A stretch of DNA of 64,000 bases from Amycolatopsis umgeniensis. GTDB lineage: Bacteria > Actinomycetota > Actinomycetes > Mycobacteriales > Pseudonocardiaceae. Location of the stretch: positions 5,766,001 to 5,830,000 of the forward strand of contig NZ_JACHMX010000001.1 of the NCBI RefSeq assembly GCF_014205155.1. Reading direction: 5' to 3'. The position numbers and the translations under genes are program-made. Numbering within the stretch: the first letter of the stretch is position 1; the number at the start of each line of letters is the position of its first letter. Of the stretch, positions 18,139 to 25,572 are shown in pieces. The notes beneath the pieces are model-generated. The model saw only the letters and a program-made list of their open reading frames with translations, had not been told where the DNA came from and ran no database searches.

Positions 18139-18962
18139 TGTTCGGTGACCTGCGGCGGGGGCGGGATCCGGTAGCCGGACGGGCCGATGTTGCGGTTCAG
18201 CGAGTCGAGCCAGTCTCCCGACGAGATCATCTTCTGGATGGCCCTGGCCACCGCCGCGCGGCCCTCGTCGTCACCCTTGCGCAGGCCGACGCCGTATTTC
18301 TCCTTCGAGAACGGCTTGCCGACGACTCTCAGCAGCTCCGGATTCTGTGCCACGTAACCCGCCAGGATGACGTCGTCGGTGGTCACCGCGTCCACCTGTC
18401 CGGCGAGCAGCGCCGTGACGCAGTCCTGGTAGCGCGGGTACTCGACGAGCTGGACGGCCTGGGCGAATTTGTCGCGCACCTGCTCGGCCGAGGTGGTGCC
18501 GCCCACGGCGCACAGTTTGCGGCCGTTGAGGTTTTCGGGGCCGGTGATGTCGGTCGACCGGAGGCGGACCAGCAGGTCCTGGCCCGTGTCGAAGTAGGGG
18601 CCCGCGAACGCGACCACCTGTTTGCGTTTTTCGGTGATCGAGTAGGTCGCCACCATCAGATCCGTGACTCCGGATGTTATGTCCGTCTCGCGGGACGACG
18701 GTCTGCTGTCGTGCCAGGTGATGTGATCCTCGTCGACGCCCAATTCGCTCGCGATGTACGTCGCGACGTCGACGTCGAAGCCGACATAGCGGCCGTCGAC
18801 CGTCCGTTTGGAGATTCCCGGCTGGTCGAAGCGGATGCCGATGGTGAGTTTGTTGGACGCGACGGCGCGTGCGACGAGGGAATCCGCCGGACCCGCCTCC
18901 TTGCCGCAGGCCGCCGCTGTGACCAGCATCAAACAGACCGCCAGCAGGGCGCGTCCCCTCAT
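18135..18962 (-). CDS. Amino-acid ABC transporter substrate-binding lipoprotein
   Basis: A 275-residue family-3 solute-binding protein. The signal peptide ends in a lipobox with Cys19 (VTAAAC), so the protein is anchored outside the membrane. The N-lobe starts LTIGIRFDQPGISKR and includes GFDVDVATYIASELG, the usual ligand-binding segment of glutamate-binding proteins. The second lobe has AVGGTTSAEQVRDKF and TALLAGQVDAVTTDD. No permease or ATPase gene is adjacent, so it either works with a distant transporter or serves as a sensor. Confidence 0.9.
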   Translation of the reverse strand: MRGRALLAVCLMLVTAAACGKEAGPADSLVARAVASNKLTIGIRFDQPGISKRTVDGRYVGFDVDVATYIASELGVDEDHITWHDSRPSSRETDITSGVTDLMVATYSITEKRKQVVAFAGPYFDTGQDLLVRLRSTDITGPENLNGRKLCAVGGTTSAEQVRDKFAQAVQLVEYPRYQDCVTALLAGQVDAVTTDDVILAGYVAQNPELLRVVGKPFSKEKYGVGLRKGDDEGRAAVARAIQKMISSGDWLDSLNRNIGPSGYRIPPPPQVTEQ

Positions 18963-19020
18963 CGGGTGCCTCCGTCCGCCGCCTCACGTTGTTCTCAGGG
19001 TCGACGGCTAGCCTAGGCCC

Positions 19021-19542
19021 GTGCGTAGACCGCCCCAAGTCGTGCTCGACGCCGTGGGCACACTCGCCCGGCTCGGACTGGCCGCCGTTTGGTTGATTTC
19101 CGGAGCGCTGAAGATCAGTGATCCGGGGCAGACCTATGTCGCCGTGCAGGCGTTCGACGTCCTGCCGGACGGGCTCGTGCGCCCGGTCGCGATCGGGATG
19201 CCGCTCGCCGAACTGGCGCTCGGGCTGTTCCTGCTCGCCGGGTTCGTGACCCGCTGGGTGTCGGTGCTGTCGGTGCTGCTGCTCGCGGTGCTCATCGCCG
19301 CGATCGCCCAATCGTGGGCGCGCGGGCTGAGCATCGATTGCGGCTGCTTCGGCGGTGGCGGTCAGATCGCCGCGGATCAGACGCAGTATCCGCAGGAGAT
19401 CGCCAGGGACCTCGGGTTCGCCCTATTGGGTGTCTGGCTGATCGTGCGGCCGCGGACCTGGCTGTCCGTGGACGGCTGGCTCGGGAACTCTCGGGTCCCC
19501 GCCGACGACGACTATGTGGGTATCGCTGAAGGGAACGAATAA
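19021..19542 (+). CDS. MauE/DoxX-like redox membrane protein
   Basis: A 173-residue membrane protein with about four hydrophobic helices, starting GTG 19021. It has the DoxX/MauE signature (GLAAVWLISGALKISDP) and a cysteine pair in SIDCGCFGGGG, a CxC motif typical of MauE-type proteins that hand electrons to periplasmic thiol proteins. The next gene, 2 nt downstream, encodes a DsbA-like thioredoxin-fold protein. The pair most likely acts together in extracytoplasmic disulfide chemistry. Confidence 0.85.
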   Translation: MRRPPQVVLDAVGTLARLGLAAVWLISGALKISDPGQTYVAVQAFDVLPDGLVRPVAIGMPLAELALGLFLLAGFVTRWVSVLSVLLLAVLIAAIAQSWARGLSIDCGCFGGGGQIAADQTQYPQEIARDLGFALLGVWLIVRPRTWLSVDGWLGNSRVPADDDYVGIAEGNE

Positions 19543-19544
19543 TC

Positions 19545-20339
19545 GTGGGTGGAGCTGAGCGCAACGCTCGGAAACGCAAGCAGCAGCAGACGGCCTCGCG
19601 CTCGGTGGCGCAGGCAAGGGGCGTCGCGGGCGGCGACAAGAAGAAGGTCGTCGCGATCACGGTCGCGGTGGTCGTGCTCGCCGCGCTGGTGATCGGTGGC
19701 GTGATCTGGACGACGTCCAGCAAGGACAGCACCGAGGGCAAGGTGATCGCGGCGCAGACCGGCACCTTGGCGGAGGGGGTCGTGCAGAAACGCGACGGGG
19801 CCGTCGTCACTGTCGGCAAGCCCGAAGCGAAGAAGACCATCGACGTCTACGCCGACTTCCTGTGCCCGATCTGCAAGCAGTTCGAGGAGTCGTTCAAGGG
19901 ACAGATCGAGGAGCGGGTGAACAACGGGACCCTGCAGGTCCGGTATCACATGCTGCCGATGCTCAACCAGCGTTCCGACCCGCCGGGCTACTCGCTGGAC
20001 TCCGCCAACGCCTCGCTCGCCGCGGCCGACGCGGGCAAGTTCGTCGCCTTCCACGACGCGTTGTTCAAGGACCAGCCGCAAGAAGGCGCGCGCGGATTCG
20101 ACAAGGCGCAGTTGATCAAGCTCGGCCAGGATGTCGGCATCACCGACCCGGCCTTCGCGACGGCGATCCACACCGGGGTCTACGAGCAGCAGATCCAGGA
20201 CGCGTACAAGAAGATTTCGACGGATCCGTCGCTGCAGCAGGACTTCGGCAACGGTCCTGGTTTCGGCACGCCGACGGTCGCGTCGAACGGGCAGGTCGTG
20301 AAGCTCGAGCCGGACTGGGTGGAGAAGGTCGCCGGCTAG
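19545..20339 (+). CDS. Membrane-anchored DsbA-like thioredoxin-fold protein
   Basis: A 264-residue protein with a basic cytoplasmic N-terminus (residues 1-33), one transmembrane anchor (VVAITVAVVVLAALVIGGVIW region) and an extracellular thioredoxin_4 domain. The active-site motif is CPIC in ADFLCPICKQFEE, and the cis-proline region is GFGTPTV. It probably oxidises or isomerises disulfides in exported proteins. It follows the MauE-like gene by 2 nt and begins with GTG. The gene is followed by a strong hairpin (20352-20404). Confidence 0.88.
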   Translation: MGGAERNARKRKQQQTASRSVAQARGVAGGDKKKVVAITVAVVVLAALVIGGVIWTTSSKDSTEGKVIAAQTGTLAEGVVQKRDGAVVTVGKPEAKKTIDVYADFLCPICKQFEESFKGQIEERVNNGTLQVRYHMLPMLNQRSDPPGYSLDSANASLAAADAGKFVAFHDALFKDQPQEGARGFDKAQLIKLGQDVGITDPAFATAIHTGVYEQQIQDAYKKISTDPSLQQDFGNGPGFGTPTVASNGQVVKLEPDWVEKVAG

Positions 20340-20351
20340 TTTTCGCTTTTG

Positions 20352-20404
20352 CGCGTGAAGGCCCCCTTCCCTCGGCTCAGCCGAGGGAAGGGGGCCTTCA
20401 CGCG
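20352..20404. terminator. Long perfect hairpin, GTGAAGGCC family
   Basis: Perfect 26-bp arms (20352-20377 and 20379-20404) starting CGCGTGAAGGCCCCC, with a tight centre. It starts 13 bp after the DsbA-like gene's stop and is the likely terminator. Outer arms match the hairpin at 47481-47533 almost base for base. Confidence 0.75.
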
Positions 20405-20418
20405 GTTCGTGACCGGGA

Positions 20419-20441
20419 GGCGATAGCAAAGGTCCCTTGCT
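20419..20441. repeat. AGCAAGGGACC repeat, copy 6
   Basis: GGCGATAGCAAAGGTCCC then TTGCT, lying between two long hairpins in a convergent gene space. Confidence 0.7.
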
Positions 20442-20460
20442 CCCTCCCGCAGGTGGGCGC

Positions 20461-20524
20461 CGCGTTTAGTCCTCTGGATGCGGTAGTTGCGTGTGCAAGT
20501 ACCGCATCCAGAGGACTAAACGCG
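20461..20524. terminator. Long perfect hairpin between convergent genes
   Basis: Perfect 25-bp arms (20461-20485 and 20500-20524) starting CGCGTTTAGTCCTCTGG, with a further inner TTGC/GCAA pairing. It ends 7 bp before the LysR gene's stop (20531), so it can terminate LysR transcription and, from the other side, read-through from the DsbA-like gene. Its arm sequence was not seen elsewhere in the window. Confidence 0.7.
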
Positions 20525-20530
20525 AGGGAG

Positions 20531-21415
20531 TCAGGGGCGCGAAGAGGCGGCGACGGACGCGAAGGCCTGTACGCGGGCTGTCTCGGCGGAGCGTGGCCAG
20601 ACGAGGCCCCACTCGACGTCGGGCGAACCGGCGAAGGGCACGAAGCGGATTCGCGGATGGCTGAAGTACTCCCGCGCGTGCGCGGCGAGCGGGCAGATTC
20701 CGGCGCCGGTGGCGATCGCGGCGAGCAGTTCCTGAAAGGTCGCGAAGGGTTTGCCTCGGGTCACGGGGTGCCCGGCCGGCGTCAGCCATTGGCGTGGCTC
20801 CTCGATCCAGTACGGCTCCGGCGGATGCGCCGCGCGAAGGACGGTGTCGCGAGCGAGGTCGTCCAGGGTGACTGACTTCCGTCGCGCGAAAGGGTGTTTC
20901 GACGACACCGCGAGCACCATCGGTTCGGTGTACACGGCCGGTCCGGTCGCGAGATCGGCTTCGTCTACCGGAAGCAGGGTGACCAGAACGTCGATCTCAC
21001 CCGATCGCAGCATCGCGACCGGGTCGGCGAAATCGGCCTCGCGGATGAGCAGTTCCGTGTCGGGGTAGCGACGCCGGAAGCGGTCCAGCAGATCTTCGGT
21101 CAGATCGGCGACGCCGGGGGCCTCGAATCCCAGCCGCAGCACGCCGCCGATCCCGCGTCCGGCGGCGACCGCGCGCTCGACGCCTTCGCGTAGCGCGCGG
21201 TACGCGGGGCCGAGGTCGTCCCGCAGCCGTTTGCCGATCGGTGTGAGCTGGACCCGCCTGCTGGTGCGGGCGAACAAGGGCGCGCCGATCCGGCGTTCCA
21301 CCTGTTTGATCGTCTGGCTCACCCGTGCCTGCGAGACGTGCAACCGCTCGGCGGTGCGGCCGAAATGCAATTCGTCCGCCAGCGCCAAGAAGATCTCGAT
21401 ATCCCGCAGTTCCAT
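20531..21415 (-). CDS. LysR-family transcriptional regulator
   Basis: A 294-residue regulator. The winged helix-turn-helix (MELRDIEIFLALADELHFGR followed by TAERLHVSQARVSQTIKQVE) is at the N-terminus, then the periplasmic-binding-like effector domain starting near GVLRLGFEAPG. LysR proteins usually control a divergent neighbour. Here that is the GH3 glycosidase gene 131 bp away, but that promoter also carries a DasR-type palindrome, so the LysR target is uncertain. Confidence 0.92.
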   Translation of the reverse strand: MELRDIEIFLALADELHFGRTAERLHVSQARVSQTIKQVERRIGAPLFARTSRRVQLTPIGKRLRDDLGPAYRALREGVERAVAAGRGIGGVLRLGFEAPGVADLTEDLLDRFRRRYPDTELLIREADFADPVAMLRSGEIDVLVTLLPVDEADLATGPAVYTEPMVLAVSSKHPFARRKSVTLDDLARDTVLRAAHPPEPYWIEEPRQWLTPAGHPVTRGKPFATFQELLAAIATGAGICPLAAHAREYFSHPRIRFVPFAGSPDVEWGLVWPRSAETARVQAFASVAASSRP

Positions 21416-21471
21416 AATCCCCAGGTTATCGATTCGGGGCGGTGTCGGTCACCGGGAACCGTCTTTTCCGC

Positions 21472-21483
21472 AGGTCTAGACCA
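21472..21483. promoter_or_regulatory. DasR-type (dre-like) palindrome upstream of GH3 gene
   Basis: AGGTCTAGACCA matches 11 of 12 positions of the dre core TGGTCTAGACCA bound by DasR, the GlcNAc-responsive GntR regulator of streptomycetes. It lies 63 bp upstream of the GH3 start. A perfect copy of the core precedes the LPMO gene at 54557. Confidence 0.6.
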
Positions 21484-21546
21484 CGCAACCTCTGTCATGC
21501 GTTAATTCAAGCCTTGAACTTACGCATGGTGTCGAGGAGGACCCGG

Positions 21547-23376
21547 ATGCGGAGATTCACACTGGGGATACTGACGGCCGCGCTGGTGCTGGGGTCGCAC
21601 ACCCCGGCATTGGCCGGAAACGGCCCCGCTTACCGGGACGCCTGGCGGCCGGTGAAGGTGCGCGTGGCCGATCTGCTGTCGCGTATGACTCTCGACGAGA
21701 AGATCGGCCAGATGACGCAGGCCGAGCGGCTCGGGATCAAGGCGCCCGGCGACGTCACCAAGGGCATGCTCGGCTCCCTGCTCTCCGGCGGCAGCTCCCA
21801 GCCGACCCCGAACAACGCGGTCACGTGGGCCGACATGTACGACGACTTCCAGAAGGAAGCGCTCGCCACCCGGCTCGGCATCCCGCTGATTTACGGCGTC
21901 GACGCCGTCCACGGCCACAACGGGCTCTACGGCGCCACGGTCTTCCCGCACAACATCGGCCTCGGCGCGACACGCGATCCCTCGCTGGTCAAGAAGATCG
22001 GCCGCGCGACCGCGGAAGAGGTGTCGGGCACCGGGATCGACTGGAACTTCGCGCCGTGCCTGTGCGTCGCGCGCAACGACCGGTGGGGCCGAACTTACGA
22101 ATCCTTCGGCGAGGTACCGGAAATCGCGTCCGCGATGACGACGGCCATCGACGGGATGCAGGGCCGTTCGCTGTCCGCGCCCGGATCGGTGCTCGCGACC
22201 GCGAAGCACTACATCGGCGACGGCGGTACGACCGGCGGCGATGACCAGGGCGAGACCGACATCAGTGAAGCTGAACTGCGCGCGGTGCACCTGCCGCCGT
22301 TCCGCGAGGCCGTCCGCCGCGGCGTCGGCTCGGTGATGATCTCCTACAGCAGCTGGAACGGCCTCAAGATGCACGCCGGTTCTTACCTGATCAACGACGT
22401 GCTCAAGGGCGAACTCGGGTTCTCCGGCATCGTGATCTCGGACTACAACGGCATCGACCAGATCGACCGGCAGCCGGGCTTCACCCCGGCCGAGGTCACC
22501 GCGTCGATCAACGCGGGCATCGACATGGTGATGGTGCCCTTCGAGTACCAGAAGTTCATGGACACGCTGAAGGCCGAAGTCCTCGCCGGGCGGGTCACGC
22601 AGGCGCGGATCGACGACGCCAACAAGCGCATCCTGACCAAGAAGTTCGAACTCGGCCTGTTCGAACGGCCGCTGACCGACCGGCGGTTCCTCGAGACCGT
22701 CGGCAGCGACGAGCATCGTGCCCTCGCGCGGCAGGCCGTCCGGGAATCGCAGGTGCTGCTGAAGAACGAGAACCGGGTGCTGCCGCTGGACAAGTCGCGC
22801 AACCGGATCTTCGTCGCGGGCAAGAGCGCCGACGACATCGGCAACCAGAGCGGCGGCTGGACGGTCGGGTGGCAGGGCAAGAGCGGACCGGTCACCGAGG
22901 GAACGACCATCCTGCAAGGGATCCGGCACACCGCGAAACCCTCGTCCACGGTCACCTTCGACAAGGACGCGAACGGGATCGACAAGTCCTACGACGTCGC
23001 TGTCGCGGTGATCGGGGAGACGCCGTACGCCGAAGGCCGCGGTGACAAGCCCGAGGGAATGGGACTCGACGCCGAAGATCTGGCGACCCTGAAACGGCTC
23101 CAGGACAGCGGCGTCCCGACGGTGGTGGTGCTCGTTTCCGGGCGGCCGCTGGACATCGCCCGGCAGCTGCCGGAATGGGACGGGTTGATCGCGTCGTGGT
23201 TGCCCGGTTCGGAAGGCCAAGGCGTCGCGGACGTGCTCTTCGGCGACTACAACCCCACCGGCAAGTTGCCGGTGACGTGGATGCGCAGTGCTGACCAGCA
23301 GCCGATCAACGTCGGCGATGGAAAGTCCGGGCTGTTCCCGTTCGGGTTCGGCCTTCGCTATCGGCATGGGTGGTGA
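21547..23376 (+). CDS. Secreted GH3 glycoside hydrolase (beta-glucan exohydrolase-like)
   Basis: A 609-residue two-domain GH3 enzyme with a signal peptide (MRRFTLGILTAALVLG, cleavage near PALA). The catalytic nucleophile is Asp299 in GIVISDYNGID. KHYIGDGGTTGG matches the plant-type exo-1,3/1,4-beta-glucanase branch rather than the NagZ N-acetylglucosaminidase branch. The C-terminal domain is present (VVVLVSGRPLDIARQ). ATG 21547 follows GAGGAGG by 6 nt; an upstream in-frame start at 21442 would lack a signal peptide at its front. It overlaps the next gene by 4 nt. A dre-like site upstream suggests amino-sugar-linked control. Confidence 0.92.
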   Translation: MRRFTLGILTAALVLGSHTPALAGNGPAYRDAWRPVKVRVADLLSRMTLDEKIGQMTQAERLGIKAPGDVTKGMLGSLLSGGSSQPTPNNAVTWADMYDDFQKEALATRLGIPLIYGVDAVHGHNGLYGATVFPHNIGLGATRDPSLVKKIGRATAEEVSGTGIDWNFAPCLCVARNDRWGRTYESFGEVPEIASAMTTAIDGMQGRSLSAPGSVLATAKHYIGDGGTTGGDDQGETDISEAELRAVHLPPFREAVRRGVGSVMISYSSWNGLKMHAGSYLINDVLKGELGFSGIVISDYNGIDQIDRQPGFTPAEVTASINAGIDMVMVPFEYQKFMDTLKAEVLAGRVTQARIDDANKRILTKKFELGLFERPLTDRRFLETVGSDEHRALARQAVRESQVLLKNENRVLPLDKSRNRIFVAGKSADDIGNQSGGWTVGWQGKSGPVTEGTTILQGIRHTAKPSSTVTFDKDANGIDKSYDVAVAVIGETPYAEGRGDKPEGMGLDAEDLATLKRLQDSGVPTVVVLVSGRPLDIARQLPEWDGLIASWLPGSEGQGVADVLFGDYNPTGKLPVTWMRSADQQPINVGDGKSGLFPFGFGLRYRHGW

Positions 23377-24203
23377 GCAAGATGAAGAAACTCGCGGTCC
23401 GGCTCGCTCTGCTGTTCGTTTCGTGTCTCGCACTGGCGTTGGCGCCGGTGACGGCACAGGCGGCACCCGCGTTCAAGGTGCTGGCCTTCTACAACGGCAC
23501 CTACGACGCGGCGCACATCAGCTTCGTCAAGGAAGCCAACCAGTGGTTCCCGAACACCGCTTCACAGAACAACTTCAGCTACACCGCGACCAACAACTGG
23601 AACCAGCTGAACTCGCTGCAGCCTTCGCAGTACCAGGTCGTGCTGTTCCTGGACGACCTGCCGCAGACCTCCTCGCAGCGTGCGGGCTTCGAGCGCTACA
23701 TGAAGGCGGGCGGCGCGTTCTTCGGCTTCCACGTGGCGGCTTTCAACACCAATCCGTCCACTTGGGACTGGTATCACAACAAGTTCCTCGGCACGGGCGC
23801 GTTCAAGTCCAACACCTGGGGTCCGACGACGGCGACGCTGAAGGTGGAGAATCGGCCGCACCCCTCGACCACGCGGCTGCCCGCGACGTTCACCTCGTCG
23901 GTGAGCGAGTGGTACGCCTGGAACAGCGACCTGCGCAAGAACCCGGACATCAAGATCCTCGCGTCGGTGGACCCGGTGAGCTTCCCGCTGGGGACCGACC
24001 CGAACCAGTCTTGGTACAGCGGGTACTACCCGATTCTCTGGACCAACAACAAGTACAAGATGCTGTACGCCAACTTCGGCCACAACAAGATGAACTACGA
24101 GACGAACCAGCTGCTGTCGTCGACCTTCGCCAGTGAGGTGCAGAACCGATTCGTCATCGACGGTCTGCTGTGGCTCGGCGGAAAGCAAACCGCACGACGA
24201 TGA
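23373..24203 (+). CDS. Secreted ThuA-like protein
   Basis: A 276-residue exported protein with signal peptide (KKLAVRLALLFVSCLALALA, cleavage near AQAA). The mature part shows the ThuA/class-I-glutamine-amidotransferase-like fold: KVLAFYNGTYDAAHISFVK, YQVVLFLDDLP, and the GGAFFGFHVAAF turn. ThuA-like domains often accompany glycosidases and may bind sugars, but no enzymatic role is established here. GTG 23373 overlaps the GH3 stop as GTGA; ATG 23382 is an alternative start. Its 3' end overlaps the opposing membrane-protein gene by 50 nt. Confidence 0.8.
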   Translation: MSKMKKLAVRLALLFVSCLALALAPVTAQAAPAFKVLAFYNGTYDAAHISFVKEANQWFPNTASQNNFSYTATNNWNQLNSLQPSQYQVVLFLDDLPQTSSQRAGFERYMKAGGAFFGFHVAAFNTNPSTWDWYHNKFLGTGAFKSNTWGPTTATLKVENRPHPSTTRLPATFTSSVSEWYAWNSDLRKNPDIKILASVDPVSFPLGTDPNQSWYSGYYPILWTNNKYKMLYANFGHNKMNYETNQLLSSTFASEVQNRFVIDGLLWLGGKQTARR

Positions 24204-24600
24204 GCAGGGCCAGCCGGGCCAGATTCGCGCGATGCCATTTCTTGGCGAGCTCTTCGCGGCGGATCCGGTCCGGCTGCTCTTTCAGCAACGTGAGGTTGAC
24301 CGACCGGACGAGGTGGACCGTGATGCCGGTGGCGGCGGCCGTGCCCGCGGCGGCGGTGACGATCGCCCGGCGGTCGCCGCCGTCGCGCCAGCCGCTCGCG
24401 AGCGCGACCGCCGTCGAGGCGATCGTCACCGGCGCCGCCGGGATGAAGTAGCGCGCGGGGCTGCCCCGCTCGAGCAGCCCGGGTGAGCGCTCGCCGACGA
24501 GCCTCGGGACGTCGACGACCGCTTCGTAGAGGTTCCCGAAGAACCAGTGAGCCTGGCCGACGGTGGCGATCCGGGCCCAGCGGCCGGTCTTGACCTGCAT
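24154..24600 (-). CDS. Hypothetical membrane protein (148 aa)
   Basis: Small membrane protein with about four hydrophobic segments, beginning MQVKTGRWARIATVGQAHWF. It contains the stretches WFFGNLYEAVVDVPRLV and ITVHLVRSVNLTLL, common in an uncharacterised actinobacterial family. The resemblance to DUF1772/anthrone-oxygenase-like four-helix proteins is only general. ATG 24600 excludes the repeat-derived sequence further upstream. Convergent 50-nt overlap with the ThuA-like gene. Confidence 0.65.
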   Translation of the reverse strand: MQVKTGRWARIATVGQAHWFFGNLYEAVVDVPRLVGERSPGLLERGSPARYFIPAAPVTIASTAVALASGWRDGGDRRAIVTAAAGTAAATGITVHLVRSVNLTLLKEQPDRIRREELAKKWHRANLARLALLIVVRFAFRRATADRR

Positions 24601-24632
24601 GAACCCAGACTGCCACAGCGCGGCCGCCGCCC

Positions 24633-24655
24633 GGCGACACCAAAGGTCCCTTGCT
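24633..24655. repeat. AGCAAGGGACC repeat, copy 7
   Basis: GGCGACACCAAAGGTCCC then TTGCT, one of three copies in the 255-bp space between the RraA-like gene and the small membrane protein gene. Confidence 0.65.
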
Positions 24656-24679
24656 CTCTTTTCGCAGGTCAGAGGCCTC

Positions 24680-24702
24680 GGCGATACCAAAGGTCCCTTG
24701 CT
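24680..24702. repeat. AGCAAGGGACC repeat, copy 8
   Basis: GGCGATACCAAAGGTCCC then TTGCT, 47 bp from copy 7 and in the same orientation. Confidence 0.65.
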
Positions 24703-24722
24703 ACTCGGCGGCTTCGTGCACT

Positions 24723-24797
24723 GTGAAGGCCACCTACGTAGGGCGGGGTAGTCAAGGCCTCCTTGCCTACCCTGAAGGTAGTGAAGGGGACCTTCAC
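24723..24797. repeat. Degenerate GTGAAGG-family palindrome
   Basis: GTGAAGG (24723-24729) and CCTTCAC (24791-24797) bracket a segment with several shorter internal repeats (ACCTAC/GTAGG, AAGGCCTCCTT). It looks like a decayed or rearranged member of the long-hairpin family. Confidence 0.45.
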
Positions 24798-24834
24798 GGA
24801 CAGCCACCTCGCCCCGGGTGTCTCACGCGCGGCA

Positions 24835-24857
24835 GGCGATAGCAAAGGTCCCTTGCT
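24835..24857. repeat. Stop-associated AGCAAGGGACC repeat, copy 9
   Basis: In the sense of the minus-strand RraA-like gene this reads AGCAAGGGACCTTTGCTATC then GCC, directly after and overlapping the TAG stop codon (24856-24858). Confidence 0.7.
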
Positions 24858-25563
24858 ACTCCTCGATGGCACCGCCGACCGACCGCAGGTGTTCGCGGAA
24901 CGTCAGCGAAGGCGTCTTCGCGCGCTCAGCGAGGAAGTCGGCGAAGCGCACCTGCTCGCGAAGGGACTCTCCGGAGCGGATCCGCTCGGCCTGACGCCGT
25001 TCGGTGTCGCGGATGGCCTCGGCGCGATCCAGGACCTCGTCGGCGCGGTCGGCCGGGACGAACAGGACCCCGTCCTCGTCGCCGAACACGAGATCGTCGC
25101 GCGTCACCGTCCACTCGCCGACGACGGCCGAGTCCAGCGCGCCGTCCGGGCGTTCGGAGACCGAGAGCGGGCCGGTCGGGATCGAGCCGAGGCTGAAGAC
25201 CGGCAGGCCGATCTTCTTGATGTCGGCCGTGTCGCGGTGCAGCCCCCAGATGACGACGCCGGCCAGCCCGGCCGCTTCGGCTTCGAGGACGGCTAGGTCG
25301 CCGACGCAGCTTTCGTCGAGCCTGCCGCGGTTGTCGACGACGAGGATGTCGCCGGGGTTCGCGGTTTCGTACGCCTCCAGGAAGACGTCGACGCTGCCGA
25401 CGTGCCGGGCGGGGGTGACCCGCCCGGCCAGCCTGGCGCCGGGGAAGACCGCGTGCGTTCCGGCGGGCGCGCACCGGACCGGGACGCCGGCGCGGACGCA
25501 CCCGTCGGTCAGATGCGCGGTGGTCAGCAGGGAGAACCGCTGCCGAAGCTCCTCTGGATCCAT
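24856..25563 (-). CDS. RraA-like / HMG-aldolase family protein
   Basis: A 235-residue protein of the RraA fold. It has the glycine-rich ligand pocket GDILVVDNRGRLDESCVGD and the GVVIWGLHRDTADIK stretch, equivalent to the metal-binding G-x-x-RD motif of 4-hydroxy-4-methyl-2-oxoglutarate aldolases and oxaloacetate decarboxylases. Both the Arg and the metal-ligand Asp are present, so lyase activity is plausible; a role as RNase E inhibitor is unlikely in this lineage. No pathway neighbours clarify the substrate. Its stop codon overlaps a recurrent repeat. Confidence 0.85.
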   Translation of the reverse strand: MDPEELRQRFSLLTTAHLTDGCVRAGVPVRCAPAGTHAVFPGARLAGRVTPARHVGSVDVFLEAYETANPGDILVVDNRGRLDESCVGDLAVLEAEAAGLAGVVIWGLHRDTADIKKIGLPVFSLGSIPTGPLSVSERPDGALDSAVVGEWTVTRDDLVFGDEDGVLFVPADRADEVLDRAEAIRDTERRQAERIRSGESLREQVRFADFLAERAKTPSLTFREHLRSVGGAIEE

Positions 25564-25572
25564 ATCCCGACT

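Noticed and set aside
16675..18174. A ~500-residue open frame antisense to hrpB
   Set aside because: Arginine- and glutamine-rich composition with no motif; a shadow of the helicase gene.
21520..23466. A 648-residue open frame antisense to the GH3 gene
   Set aside because: The plus-strand GH3 catalytic motifs and signal peptide are unambiguous.
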